NCBI RefSeq assembly: GCF_031877795.1
Contig: NC_133970.1
Coordinates: forward strand, 46,379,287-46,443,286
Reading direction: 5' to 3'
Length of the DNA stretch: 64,000 bases
DNA from: Strix aluco
Taxonomy: Eukaryota > Chordata > Aves > Strigiformes > Strigidae
Every line of letters begins with the position of its first letter. Position 1 is the stretch's first letter. This document shows, piece by piece, positions 1 through 12,438 of the stretch. Below the pieces are notes generated by a model that was not told where the DNA came from, made no database searches, and saw nothing but the letters and a program-made list of their open reading frames with translations. Position numbers and translations under genes: made by a program.

Positions 1-3000
1 AGCATGATGGGTCTCAACTCCTATCAGACATACTAATGAAGCTTCTGTGGAAGCTCCAGACATAACTGGCAGCATTGAAAGACAACACCACTTTCTTAAT
101 ACTCCCAAAACTAAATTGTACATCAAATTCTCAAAACTGCCCTTTTTCCTAGTGAGATGTCAATTGCTTGAAAGGAGGAGAGGGAATGTGAGATAAGTAG
201 CCAATTAAGAAAACATTTCCCAGAACGATTTTGAGATGTTCTCAGGCAATGGTCTGATCAGAGCTACTGGCATTGTGCCATGCTGTTAAAGGAGCTAAAC
301 TGTGACATTAGTCAGCCTTTGTGCTGAACTGTGCCACAGACACCACCTTTCACTGAGAAGATGCTGCCTGCAGCCACCCAGAGGTCGCTGCTCAAGGCAT
401 TCCCGGCCCTCACAGCTACTACAATACTGTACAATAAGGAGGTATGGTCCTTTGGATGTTAGGGCTTTTTTTAGGGTCTTGAAGATCAAGTGAAGCAGGA
501 AATTAATGAAAGTTTAGTGGGTTTCTACATTTTAGCTGAATAGCTAAGATGAGGATCAATGTTCTGAACCAGTCAAAGTTTCTGGGTGAGCACTAGACCT
601 ACCTGCTCAGAGAACTGCACAATGGCCTTGAGATGAAAAAAAATAAAACCGTCTGCCCTGGGTTAAGAAGGCAAGCAGAGAGATCTGGCTGGCCAAAGTG
701 AGAGAAGAAATTCACCCCTTCTACCTGATTTCAAGACCCGAGTCCAGGATACCATAGCCAAGTATCAGGGGGCTGTTTTGCAAGTGCTAGAACAAGAAAC
801 TAATTATCTGTTTATGAAATACATTTTCTCTAAGTGAGGGAAGGTGATACCCATCATCCCCTCTAGTCAATTTGTATGGATTTGCCAAGTTTACCCTGCA
901 CTCAGTCACTCTGCTGTAGAACTACTCCCTTGCTCCAAATATTTCTGCTCTGTCTTTTCATCCATTGAAGGTCACTGGATACTCATTGCATGCTGTGTAA
1001 ATGCTGCAGACATGAAGAGAATTAACAGATGGAGGGGAAAAGGTATAATCCCAGTGTTTTGTGAAATCATTAGCACCCTGGTCCTCATAGCTCTGAAAAA
1101 AAAGAGCTGCAAGTCACCGTAAGAGGGTTGATCAACTGCTTTATCACAAGGGTGGGCCAGTTATGCCCTAATTTTGACACTGGGGATAACTGCAGGAGGA
1201 CAGGAAATTTTACTGAGAAGGAAATCCAGACCATGTGCTGTTTGGGAAAGATATCTTAAAAAGGGAAATGAGGATAGGTGACAAAGTTTCAAAATAAATT
1301 CAATTGTAGGTAAGTATGTCTGACACAAAAGCAATTCTGATAACAGAATCTTACATTTACGTCCTCTGAAATGTCAATGTAATATTTTCATATGTATATT
1401 TTTATATTTTCAACACAACATTTTTTCTGAGTGCCATTTTGAGCATGCACATCAATCTTCCCCACAGCACTCTAATGAAGTTACTTTGGCAATATTTTTC
1501 TCTCTGAATTTCCTATATTTTTAGTTCAAGAAACTGAATATGATATACTGCGGTGTTAAAGTAACCACAGAATACAGATGTGCAGCTCAGACACTGCTCA
1601 GTAAGAGCAGATAATTTCCATAGATGAAGAAAAAGTCTCATAGGAAACTTTAAAATGGGGAAAAAATTATGGAATTTACCTTACCATATGGAGGCCTACA
1701 TATCTCAGTACAGTGGTGATATCCAACATGTTTATCTGTACTCCCACTTGACTCTACGTCTGTCTAGCTATTCAGGAGAATGATGCATCTGAAAAGGTTG
1801 AATAAGCCAAGGGAGTTCACATGTATTTTGCAATGTTCTTGAGAAAATTTACTGAAGAGAGGTCAACATGGGTTTTTTTCTTGCATCTCTTTGCATTAAA
1901 TAAAAACATATTGTACATTATTTGAACATCCTGAGATCTGTTTTTTTTACTAGGAACACAGAAACATATTTGAAAGAGTTTACTTTGGAGAACCTTGTAT
2001 GCAATGGGAATGCTCGAGAGGGCATAATAGGAAGGTTAGTACTGGGCAACAGATGTAGATGAAAAGAAATAAAACAGTATTTTTGATGGAACAGATTGCA
2101 GCGGAAAATGCTTTCTGAACAAGTTCATGCAGTTGCAATCCAAAAATTTGCATCTTTGCTAATTATGGGAGTAATTATGAAAAAATTCTCATCAGAGCAA
2201 AATTAACAATGAATATAGTGAGTAAACATTTTAAAATATTGATTAAAAAAGAGAAAAATATTTCTGTATTCTTTAAAGATCAAATACTGTATAATGAAAA
2301 ATATATTCACAAATATCATTGAGTTTCAGAAGCCTAAGCTATTTTCTTTATTATTAGGTTACTGACCCATGGAGTGGTCAGAAGTAAAAGTTTGATTATT
2401 TGTTTTAAAAAGTCAGAAAAAATATGATATTAGAGAAATTTGATTACTTGCACTGTGACTAAGACCAGTTGGTGATGGCCTCCAAATCTTAATACCTCTA
2501 GTTTAATAACTGTGAGAACTGAATAGATCTTTGTAAATCAATGAGTCTACTAGGATTTCTAGAGCAGGATGTTTTACCTGCCAAGTGGTGCCTCTTCATT
2601 GCCTGGAAGAGGAAAGTCAACTTTCCTGCCTCATTATCCTTTCAATTGCTTTCTCAAATTTAAATAGCATAGTGTGAAAAAGGAAATTATTTTTTCTGCA
2701 GCTAGGTGTAAGACACCCCAGTAAAAAGCTGGTAACCACTTAACAAAAACTGTGTATTTGAATGCCCAGCCAGTAACGTCTATATCATTGGTTTACCTTC
2801 GCTATGGAAAGAAATGATTATTTCTGGATCAATCTTGAACCATGACTGCAAGGCAGAACAGTTGTCATGGTTAAGCAGTAGATACTCAGCAACTGGCACG
2901 ACTCTGGTAGTGTAGCTCATACTCTAACCAGTTAGTCTTTTACATTTGAAACAGATCTGACATTGAAACACAGAGAACTCTTCAAAATAGTTAAGGAGAT

Positions 3001-3550
3001 GATCTGACATCACATGCATGTTCTGATTTAGGATATCTGCTACACTTGTTACAGTTAAAGACTTTTAAAAAAGTAATGTGTACCTTCAATCAGACAGATT
3101 TTTGCCAGTTTAATTTTAATGAACAATGCAACATACCTTTATCGGTTTTGATATCCTAGAGTTGTAAATCTTAAGTCACTGGTTCTTGCCCTATAATATA
3201 GCCGAAAATGCTGATCCATGAAGATACACCACTTCAGAACATTCTTCCACTTATAAAAACAACTGTAAAAACAATTTTTTTCCTAAAAAAGAGAAACAAA
3301 AATGACTACATTTTTTTACATCTATAGGAATTCAAAGCATCTAATTTAGCATCAAATGACATTACTTTGAATAAAGTACAACAGCATCCTTCCTTATTTA
3401 AACAGCATGGTCCAGGGCAGTGTCAGTGAGGACAACCTAATGATCCAAAGGTTCATTTGCAAGTAATGTATTTTTCAGATACGCTATTCAGCTACTAGTG
3501 ATATCAGAAAATTACTTTACACATCAATTATTCACTACCAGGGTTGCTGG
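1..3550. other. non-coding, nothing recognised
   Basis: AT-rich sequence with only short ORFs in all frames. I see no repeat termini, exon-like ORF or RNA gene. It could be intergenic or intronic. Confidence 0.5.
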
Positions 3551-3555
3551 GCTGA

Positions 3556-4170
3556 TGTGGTGGTTTGACCTTGGCTAAATGCCAGGTACCCACCAAGTCG
3601 CTCTATCACTTCCCCCCCCTTCCCCCTTTTTCTCAACAGGGCAAAGAGGGGAAAGAAAATAAGATAGGGAAAAAAAAAAACAAACAACCCTTGTGGGTAA
3701 AACAAAAGCAGTTTTAATATAAGCAAAGCGAAGCAAAGGTCCTCGTGCGGAAGCAAAAAAAAGCAAACAGATTTATTCTCTACTTCCCATGAACAGGCGA
3801 TGTCGGGCCTTCTCAGGAAGCAGGGCTCCCATACGCGGAGGGGTTGCCTCGGAGGACCAAGGGTGACCCCACCCCCTTCCTCCTTTCTCCCAGCTTTATA
3901 CTGAGCAGCCGTCAGATGGTCTGGAATATCCCTTTGGTCAGTTCGGGTCAGCTGTCCTGGTTGTGTCCCCTCCCAAGATCTTGCCCACCCTGTCCCACTG
4001 TGGGAGGGGGGGAAATGTCGGAAAGAGCCTTGGTGCTGTGTAAGCACCACTCAGCAGTAGCCACACCACCAGGGTGCTATCAACACCCTGCCAGCTCCCA
4101 GCATCAAACACAGCACCATGGGGGCTGCTACAGGGGAAAAACCAATTCTGGCTCAGCCAGACCCGGTACT
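3556..4170 (-). mobile_element. solo LTR, ERVL family A
   Basis: A 615-bp LTR in minus orientation, same family as the LTRs of the ERVL provirus at 46926-53324. The plus strand starts TGTGGTGGTTTG, which is the complement of the LTR end. It closes with the complement of the TGTACYGGGTCTGGC start, whose last base is mutated. The 5-bp TSD GCTGA is present at 3551-3555 and 4171-4175. On the minus strand a TATAAA motif and an AATAAA signal lie in promoter/polyadenylation order. ORFs of up to 171 codons across it are chance readings of LTR sequence. Confidence 0.93.
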
Positions 4171-4175
4171 GCTGA

Positions 4176-4975
4176 AACTAGTCCAAACCTAACAAAGGGG
4201 TCAAATTTCAACATTTAAACCAGATCATAAACTTTCCCAAATTTGATTGCTTGAAGTGGCAAAACTTCTGGTTTCCATATTACCCAGTAGTTTCTCTTTT
4301 GAAGCGGCAGCTGTGGAATATCCAAAGTACTTAGAAACTTCTCTCTACATCTCTGGGTGTAAAGTGGCCAGCACAAAGTTTATAGGCTATATCTTTACAT
4401 GCCAGTAAAGGCATGAGCCCCATAGCTATCAAAAAAATCCCACATTCTAGTGTATTTGAGCACTTCACAAAAGTTAACACACCCCCAAAGCCCCATATCT
4501 ATGTCCAAAGCAGCAGCAAAACAGTATCACATCCATGGAGAGGCTCAGAGAGTAGAAGAAGCAAAGGCCAGAGATAGGACTAATATTCAAGAATTCATTG
4601 TTCACATCTGTGTTTCCCCCCTTACCAGTTATCGCTTTTGAAGTCAAAATGATGCATTGCTTCAGGATGCTGGTGAGCAGGGACTTTCCAGCAATTGTAA
4701 GGCCGTGACAACGTGTGTGACACAGCTCTGAGCTCATCAAGTCCCTGGAGAGGGCCATGCGCTCATGTTTCCTTCACTCCACTGACCTTCATAGGAGCAC
4801 ACTCTGAATAGCAGTGACTTGGGGCATAAAACTCAGACCCGGGGAAAAAATTAAAATGTTTCCTAAGTTTTCGATAGCATTTTTGTGAGCAAGGAACACC
4901 CTCTCCCTGTCCCCAGACAGCAAGAGCAGGTTAACCTTGGCAGTTAAAGAAACACAAGGGTAAGAACAGTGGGGA
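4176..4975. other. non-coding, nothing recognised
   Basis: Unique-looking sequence between two solo LTRs. It has short ORFs only and no terminal repeats or RNA gene that I can see. Confidence 0.4.
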
Positions 4976-4980
4976 ACCAG

Positions 4981-5518
4981 TGTTAAAGGATTTCACCAGA
5001 CTGTGGGTATCTCTAGGCTTGCTTTATTAACAACTCACCTCAGTGAGTGGCAATAGCTAACAAAAAGCGCCCTCTATATATATGATATAACATACAATAC
5101 AAAGAGTCTTTGGGGATTTTCCAGGAACTTTCAGCTCTCAATTTATCATCAATTTCAAAAGTCCATTGTATTCCAGTTTTGACTAGTTCTTATCGTTCCG
5201 TTCCAATTCCTCTTCGGACACCAGTGCTCACTGATGCAGTCTTTGGCCATCATGGTTACTTATCTTCTGAACAATCTTCATCATAATTCACTTTTAGACT
5301 TCTGAGAAAAGACTCAAAATGTTCTATTTAACATATACTTAATCTATGTTTAGCTTTTCATTACCTAGCCTTTCCAAGTTGCTTAAACTGTCAGTATTGT
5401 TCCTAGAGCACCTGTGCTCTATTAATTAAATCTATAAAACAGTATCTATTTATAAATTATTCCTGCTATCAATAATATCCTAAGAGAAAAGAGTTTTCTA
5501 AAGCTTGTTCCTTTTACA
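4981..5518 (-). mobile_element. solo LTR, minus orientation
   Basis: A 538-bp segment with LTR-like ends: TGTTAAAGG on the left and CTTTTACA on the right. It is flanked by the repeat ACCAG at 4976-4980 and 5519-5523. The complement of TTTATTAAC near the left end supplies an AATAAA on the minus strand, which sets the orientation. The family is unidentified. The repeat can be read as 6 bp because an A precedes it on both sides. Confidence 0.65.
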
Positions 5519-5523
5519 ACCAG

Positions 5524-6876
5524 CACATTGTAAATGGCTTCCCATGCCCAAAATCCAACTCCATTGTCACTTAAACCAGCTTTGAAACCTATCATTCACC
5601 TTGCGCTTCTGAACTAGACACCTGCACTGGCAATCTGATGCCCTTCCTGGGACACAACACACGGCACAGCCCCGCCACAGTTGCCCAGGGCCTGGCTTGC
5701 CAGCTCTAAGGGGAACACCACATGCTCAGGCACAGGTGGTCCCATTACTGAGGCGAGCCTGTATGCCCGAAAGCACAGGGGGGACAGTCGCTGTTACATG
5801 GAGGTACTTCTCTGAAAGAAGCAGTAGGGAGGTCTAAGTGGCGCGCTGGGGAAAAGGCCTTGCCCCGGGAAAGGGGAGGCCTTTCACATCTCCTCCATCA
5901 GATCAAGGAGTAGGCTTTGATCTGCCCAGGATGACAGTGCACCAAACTGACTCTCATTCAAATGAATCTGCCAGACAGTTAGGAGACATTCCTCAAAGGG
6001 TCACCAGCAAAGGGCTGCAAAGGAGGGTGGCTCCTGCCCATGTTCCTTTATGTCTCCTCACTGCCTCATATGTCTGCCAAACAGGCCTGCTGTGATTTCC
6101 CCCCTACATCCAGGCTCAATTTGTATGCAAATCCTCCCTCATTTGTTCTTGCTCCCTTCAGAAAGAACAAATTTAGTATAATAACTGGAATTGCTTTAAT
6201 AACATGAAAAAAATGACACCTTTATGGGACCAACAATCAAAGATTGAAATTGTAACACAGCATGACAGGTGTGGAGGCATGCCACCATTACTGATGTTCA
6301 CATTTCAGTATTTCTTTCATGGTCTTGAAAAGTGCTTATCTCAGTAAACCAGGCATGGACGGATTGTGGCTCTTGAACCCCATGTAGTTTGTAACAACTT
6401 ACGTGGGGCTCCCACACTAAATCCATGCCACTGGTGAGCAGTGGGCTCTGCCGGGACAGCAGCTGCTGGGCATTTGAACCCCTCTCTGGAGGAAGACATG
6501 GGTTGGTATGACCTGGTGAGGTAGAGCCACTATCAATATCTCCTCAAATTTGCATCTCTCCTCAGGCTCTGTGGTGCACATATTAAATATCTTATGGTCT
6601 ACAGGTCATAGGTTCAGGCAGATGGTAATCTCTGCTTCCCATCAGAGAGACGGAGGTCTCAGTGCCATTTGCAACAGTGGCCTATATCTCCAATTACACT
6701 AGAATAACCTTCTGTGCCCTCCCTGCTGAATTAGCCTATGGCTATTCTTGGCAACTTTTCTGGTTTAATTCCAAGATTATCAAATGAGAATCCATTTTCA
6801 GCATCAGTCAGCTGGACCTGGGCATGCCCAATCTTGGCCTTTAGTTATACTCAAACCCACTAAGTTACACTTTCTA
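5524..6876. other. non-coding, partly GC-rich
   Basis: The part at about 5640-6080 is clearly richer in G+C than its surroundings and has an 85-codon open frame, but I recognise no protein. It may be an old decayed repeat. Nothing else is recognised. Confidence 0.35.
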
Positions 6877-6881
6877 GTTAT

Positions 6882-7540
6882 TGACTTGCGGAAACACAAC
6901 TCCCCAACCTATAAGGTTATAAAGTAGGTATGTTTATTCAGCGCTGAGACGCACGGGGGATCACTCCACCACAAACGTGCGCCCCTCTCGTGGCACCTTG
7001 TCTTGGCTTTATGCTACAAAGCATCACATATTCATAATACGCCTATACATATGCATGACCTATCCCCGCTTCGTATTACAATGAGCCTGAAAGTCTTTTT
7101 CATATGTTCCGCCCCGGTCTCCTCCTAGTCGCGTCTGCGCAGTGTGTCCAGGTGGTCATGGGCTGGAGTCGCAGAGATGAAGTAGCTCCTCTTCCTCACT
7201 GTTGAACTTTTTACCTCCATTCCTTGCGCAGTCTCTGTAGCCTCCTGGACTCAGGCCGGACCATAGGGTTGGTTTTGACCAGTTTTTAGGGCTGTCTTCC
7301 TATTCCATCAGGAAGCGTTCCCTCACAGCTTCCATTAATCAAGGTTTCCATATTGTTCTGCTCTCTGGCCCATCGACTATGATCTATTATCCTATTCAAT
7401 CTTAGTTATCTTTTAACTAATGGGCCTCTAGCCCCTAGCCTGATCTCTAAGTCTTCCATCTTTATCTCTAAACTAAGTTATACCTTCATTTCTTGAGTGC
7501 CTAATTTCTATATCCTATTTTAATTTCCTAGCTCATCTCA
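6882..7540 (-). mobile_element. solo LTR, family B, minus orientation
   Basis: A 659-bp LTR starting TGACTTGCGG and ending CATCTCA on the plus strand. GTTAT is duplicated at 6877-6881 and 7541-7545. The minus strand has AATAAA (complement of GTTTATTC near 6930), so the LTR is antisense. It is related by eye to the LTRs at 27854-28546 and about 22.6-23.5 kb, which share the GCAGGTATN-TTTATTC region followed by a CTCCACCACA block. Confidence 0.7.
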
Positions 7541-7545
7541 GTTAT

Positions 7546-8713
7546 TATTTGCATTGTAACCTATAATTTTAATCATAAAACTGAACCTCAGAGCTAGTCC
7601 TCCTGTAATAGCTCCTGCTTTACTAAAAGATACACCCATCATCAAAGATCAGCTATTGCATGAACCAGATTTCCAAACCAAAATATGCAGATAGAGAAAT
7701 GCAGAAAGATGGTGAGAAATGGGTCTTCATGCACACTCAGGTAGAGAGGCCACAATACTGTGGCTCATCTGGAGACAACTGGGAATGAACCGATCCTTTT
7801 GAGTTCAAGGTGAACTCTATGTCTGCTTCAACAACCACTCTGAGGGTACACTTGCATGACACGGGAGTATTGTATAAACAGATGTGAACACCGAGGGGTT
7901 TTTTTTAAATCTTACATGCAGGCAGGAATCAAAGGATCACATCAGTAACTAAAACCATCGATTAGTAGAGACCACCTCCTTCAGGCCTTAATTAGGTTAG
8001 ATGCGAAGTGGTTCTCATAGATGAACTGCTTGAGAACACGCAAATCACCAGTATCCAGGTATTATAAAATACCAAACTTAAAAGAGGAAACAGTTTCTCT
8101 TCCGTTTGATTTGACCCAAACCTAAAGGGAAATCTGCCTGCTGAATCTCTCAGAAGCAATCAGAACAAGATTCACCATCCCAAAGCAGTTCTATGGAAGA
8201 TTTGTCCTCAGCATTGAGAACAGAAAAATCAAATAAGAGATTTTTTTCTCTACAAAACATTGTATGCATTTTCTTCAATGTCCAGGTCACCAATATGTCA
8301 ACATATGAAAACATCAGACAACATTTGAACTTGATATTAACATTCTTTAGAGATCAGAAGCAACCACTAAAAATAGGCAAGATATTTATATCGCCCGTAA
8401 TAGTAGACTCCGATATTACAAGTACCTCTCAGTGGAGATAGGCCTGAACCAAAACCTCAGGTCCCCACATCAGACCATAAAAAAACCCAAAACAAATAAA
8501 CAAAAAGCTAAAGTTCTGTCTCAGATCTCAGAGCTGGGGCTACCAGGAATGTTCCTGGTTCTGATAGACTTTGTTGATTGAGTATTTGGTACTCTTCATG
8601 CTACAGGGAAAAAAAAAAAAAAGCAAAAAAAAAAGCTCTTTAGTCTGAGAGTGAGCACTAAAGTCAGCTTGCCATGTGAATGAAACGAGGGAACCCAGAG
8701 GAACAAAATCTCA
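7546..8713. other. non-coding, nothing recognised
   Basis: AT-rich unique-looking sequence with an A-rich tract at about 8609-8633 near the next LTR. No gene or repeat is recognised. Confidence 0.4.
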
Positions 8714-8718
8714 GCAAC

Positions 8719-9335
8719 TGTACCGGGTCTGGCTGAGCCGGAATTGGTTTTCCCCTGTAGCAGCCCCCATGGTGCTGTGTTTGATGTTGGGAGCTGGCAG
8801 GGTGTTGATAGCACCCTGGTGGTGTGGCTACTGCTGAGTGGTGCTTACACAGCACCAAGGCTCTTTCCGACATTTCCCCCCCTCCCACAGTGGGACGGGG
8901 TGGGCAAGATCTTGGGAGGGGACACAACCAGGACAGCTGACCCCAACTGACCAAAGGGATATTCCAGACCATCTGACGGCTGCTCAGTATAAAGCTGGGA
9001 GAAAGGAGGAAGGGGGGGGGTCACCCTTGGTCCTCCGAGGCAACCCCTCCGCGTATGGGAGCCCTGCTTCCTGAGAAGGCCCGACATCGCCTGTTCATGG
9101 GAAGTAGAGAATAAATCTGTTTGCTTTTTTTTGCTTCCGCGCGCGGACCTTTGCTTCGCTTTGCTTATATTAAAACTGCTTTTGTTTTACCCACAAGGGT
9201 TTTTTGGTTTTTTTTTTTTTTCCCTATCTTATTTTCTTTCCCCTCTTTGCCCTGTTGAGAAAAAAGGGGAAGTGGGGGGAAGTGATAGAGCGACTTGGTG
9301 GGTACCTGGCATTTAGCCAAGGTCAAACCACCACA
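8719..9335 (+). mobile_element. solo LTR, ERVL family A
   Basis: A 617-bp plus-strand LTR of the same family as the provirus LTRs at 46926 and 52719. It starts TGTACCGGGTCTGGC and ends CAAACCACCACA. The 5-bp TSD GCAAC is at 8714-8718 and 9336-9340. A TATAAA motif (about 8988) is followed by AATAAA (about 9110), as in the other copies. ORFs inside it on both strands are non-genic. Confidence 0.95.
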
Positions 9336-9340
9336 GCAAC

Positions 9341-11585
9341 ATACAGATATTTTGGGTAAACATTTAAAAATAATACTGTTGACGTCAGTGATTGACAATT
9401 GAACCCCATTTATCACTGACAACTAAGATTATTTTTTCAGCTGTGGATCATGTTAATTGTGGAAGCCAATAGGGATTAATGTGAGGTAAATGGTCGCAAT
9501 ACCTTTAGTATATGTGATGACTTTACTAGATTTGCAGTACTGTATTTACTGTAACCAAAAGGTCATGCTCTATATTTTAAAGGTAAACAGTGAACTTTCT
9601 GCATCAGTCACACTCCTGAAAATCATGTACAAAAAATATTTTTAGAAAAGGCAATTACCTTTTTTTTGGTAATTAACCTTAGTTTCAGATACTTGAAGGA
9701 AGGCTTTCAACTTTAACCAACACATGTGTAAACCAGCAAGGATTCCAATTATCTCATTGGCAAACAAAGAAACTTAGTAAAGATGGACTAAGGCTGTTAT
9801 ATGAGTGCTCATTTCTTTCTCTGTAGCAAGGTAAATAGAGGCAATGATGAAATTGCATTGTTCATTCCACTGTTAAATAAAAAAAGCAATTTACCAGATA
9901 CTGCAGTTTAACCAGTGTTAAAATGGTACAATCCCATTCACATCTTGAATCTCTACATCTTAAAAAGACACCATACATGGGAAGGCTATAATAAAATAAT
10001 TCTGATATAGTTTTGCTAATAGACATTTGTTGTTACAAACATTAAAAATATATAATTTTGATACTGGCAGAAATGTGGTCCTTGAAAGGTATACAATAAC
10101 ACTATGTAGAAGTTCAAGAAAATTGAATCTACTTGTAATTTGGTGACGTAACCTTCTCCAAGGATATGCTATTAAACATGGTAGTACACAAAGCCTGCTA
10201 TAAGATGTATATGAATTTTTTGTTTAAAAAAATAGCAAGATGTGCATTAGTGGAAAATGGATATGTGCTTTCAAGTAAATTAGATAAGGTGACACAGGAA
10301 AGGAAATGCTATTTTAGCATATGGTAACAGAATGCAGAATTGATTAATTTCTAGAAAATAAATTTTTAAAGTGCCAACCTTAACACACAACAGGAATTGC
10401 TGCTTTAAAGGGACTGTGTCAAAGTTGACAGGCCCAAAATGTAACCTACCATAAAAATAAACTTTTTATTAAATGCCCTTTTGATCCTGAAAAATCTATC
10501 AACCTTCCAAATCCAAGACTGTCACATTGTTAAAATACAAAGTACTTTGCTGTATGATTGGCCATTAAACTTGGTTTGGTTTCGAAACATGTATATGTAA
10601 GTCATGATTTTGCTCTCCCCTCCACACTGTCTTTGGGACTATGCAAGATATTCATAGCATTTAGACAGTGCCAGATCTTTTGCTTGGGATTTCCATGATT
10701 TAGCATTTCAGTTAGTGGTAATTGATAAAAAAGCTCCAATGGTAAATGTCTCCTTAGAAAGAGGACAGTTCTTCATACATAAAAGTTGCCAAACCACAAA
10801 AGGATTTATTTTTGTCTTGTTTTACTTAATACATGCAAATACTTTCCAGTGCACACTGAAATGCAATAAATTATAGTTACATGGCATAGTGATAAAAATG
10901 AACAACAGCATTTCACTATTTCAAGGTGACAGGTGAAAAAGAAGTGTTGTGATTGCTGGTTTTATTTTTTTGTCAGCTTTAGCTCACAATCTAATAGTGA
11001 GAATTGAGAAGATTAATTGTGAATTGCTTTCCTTATATTGCACACAAGCATAATAGAAAGCTACAATTCATGCCTCTTACTTATTAGCATGTGTGCAGGT
11101 TCTCAAATATAGGGGTTTACTATAAACCTGACAACCAGATTATTAAAATCTGTCCCTTCTGCTCTCCCCATCTTATTGCTATATAAAACTGGAGCTGCAC
11201 AGACTACTGTTAGCATCAATATTCACATTTGAACATCTGCCTTTTCTAGACAGTTTCAGTGATTCAAAAATGAAGGCATATTTAAGACATCATAAATGGA
11301 AGTGCTCAACATGCTTGATGCACAAACATACACACCACAAAAAAGGCTGTCCTGAATATATTCCATCAAAACCCACCAGAATACCACATATTATATTTTC
11401 CTAAAATATATTATAAGCAGCTAGTATTAAGCATAAATAGTCTCATAACTAGTTAAATTAGACCTGATCTTCAGTCCAACTCACACAATGAAGTTAGTCA
11501 GTTCACCCATGAGGGCTGAGGATTGAGAACGGTAATGATCTTTTTCAGTCTCTTCACCTAACAGAATTCAGCAGCCCTACTTGAA
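9341..11585. other. AT-rich non-coding
   Basis: AT-rich sequence without ORFs above about 60 codons. No repeat ends or RNA genes are recognised. Confidence 0.4.
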
Positions 11586-11589
11586 TTCA

Positions 11590-12438
11590 GGGCTCCAAGT
11601 CGGACCTGCCTGAGCCAATTAGTGACAGTGGCCATGCCTCTGTGACAAGGTATTTAAGAAAGGGAACCTGGGAGGAGGAGGGGGACATCTGTATGAACAC
11701 CAAGGTCAGTGGAAGGAAGGAGGGGAGGTGCACCAGTGCAGAGCCCCCCTGTATCCCGTGGTGAGACGGCAGGGCCACCCTCCCTGCCACCCATGGAGGT
11801 CTACAGCAGAGAAGATGCCGACTTGCAGCCTGTGGGGGCCCCACACCGGGACAGGTGACTGTGCTCAAAGGAGGCCAGGACCCTGTGGGAAGAAGGCCCC
11901 ACTGTTGTAGTTTGGCCCTGGGAGGATTGCAACATGTGGGGGTGACCCACACGCCCGTGGGAGTGACTCATGTCAGAGAGAGTTTGTGGAGGACCTGTGA
12001 GAGGGGGACTGCAAAGGAGCAGGGGAGGAATACCAAAAGTCATGTTCCCACCCCCCCACCCCCCTCCCCGAGGTGGAAGAAGCTGACTGCACCCTCCCCT
12101 TCCCTGCCCCCTGTGGGAGGAGGAAGTAGAGATATAGGGAGCAAAGCTGGAAGAAGGGAGGGGTAGAGGGAAGGTGTTTTCAGGATGTGGTAATGCTTCT
12201 CATGGCCCTACTCTGTCTGTTAAGTGTTGTTGTTGTTAGTGTCTGTATTAAATTGATGTTCTTTTTTCTTCCCCTAATGAGCCTGTCTTTTGTCTGTACC
12301 TTAAAGTATGAGATCATCTCTCCCTGTCCTTATCTCAATTTCCTGGGCCTTTTGCTTTTTCTCCTTCCCAGTGCTGGGGGGAAGGGGGAGTGAGCAGCTG
12401 CATGGTGCTCAGTTGCCCTCTGAGCTCAAACCATGACA
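11590..12438 (+). mobile_element. older ERVL-type LTR, 5' end unclear
   Basis: GC-rich block ending in the ERVL-type terminus CTCAAACCATGACA at 12438. It is preceded by the pattern of avian ERVL LTR 3' regions: a T-rich stretch with ATTAAA near 12250, then TCTCTCCCTGTCC and a GGGGGAAGGGGGAGTGAGCAG segment. I could not find a convincing start or a TSD, so the left edge is approximate and the copy may be truncated. Open frames of 80-120 codons in it overlap on both strands and are not genes. Confidence 0.6.

Noticed and set aside
3535..4050. 171-codon ORF on the minus strand
   Set aside because: Lies in a solo LTR and is shared in shifted form by the other LTR copies. No protein features.
8664..9087. 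Overlapping 80-102-codon ORFs on both strands
   Set aside because: Readings of the ERVL LTR at 8719-9335, not genes.
11587..12166. ORFs of 80-121 codons on both strands
   Set aside because: GC-rich LTR sequence with few stops in any frame. No domain recognised.
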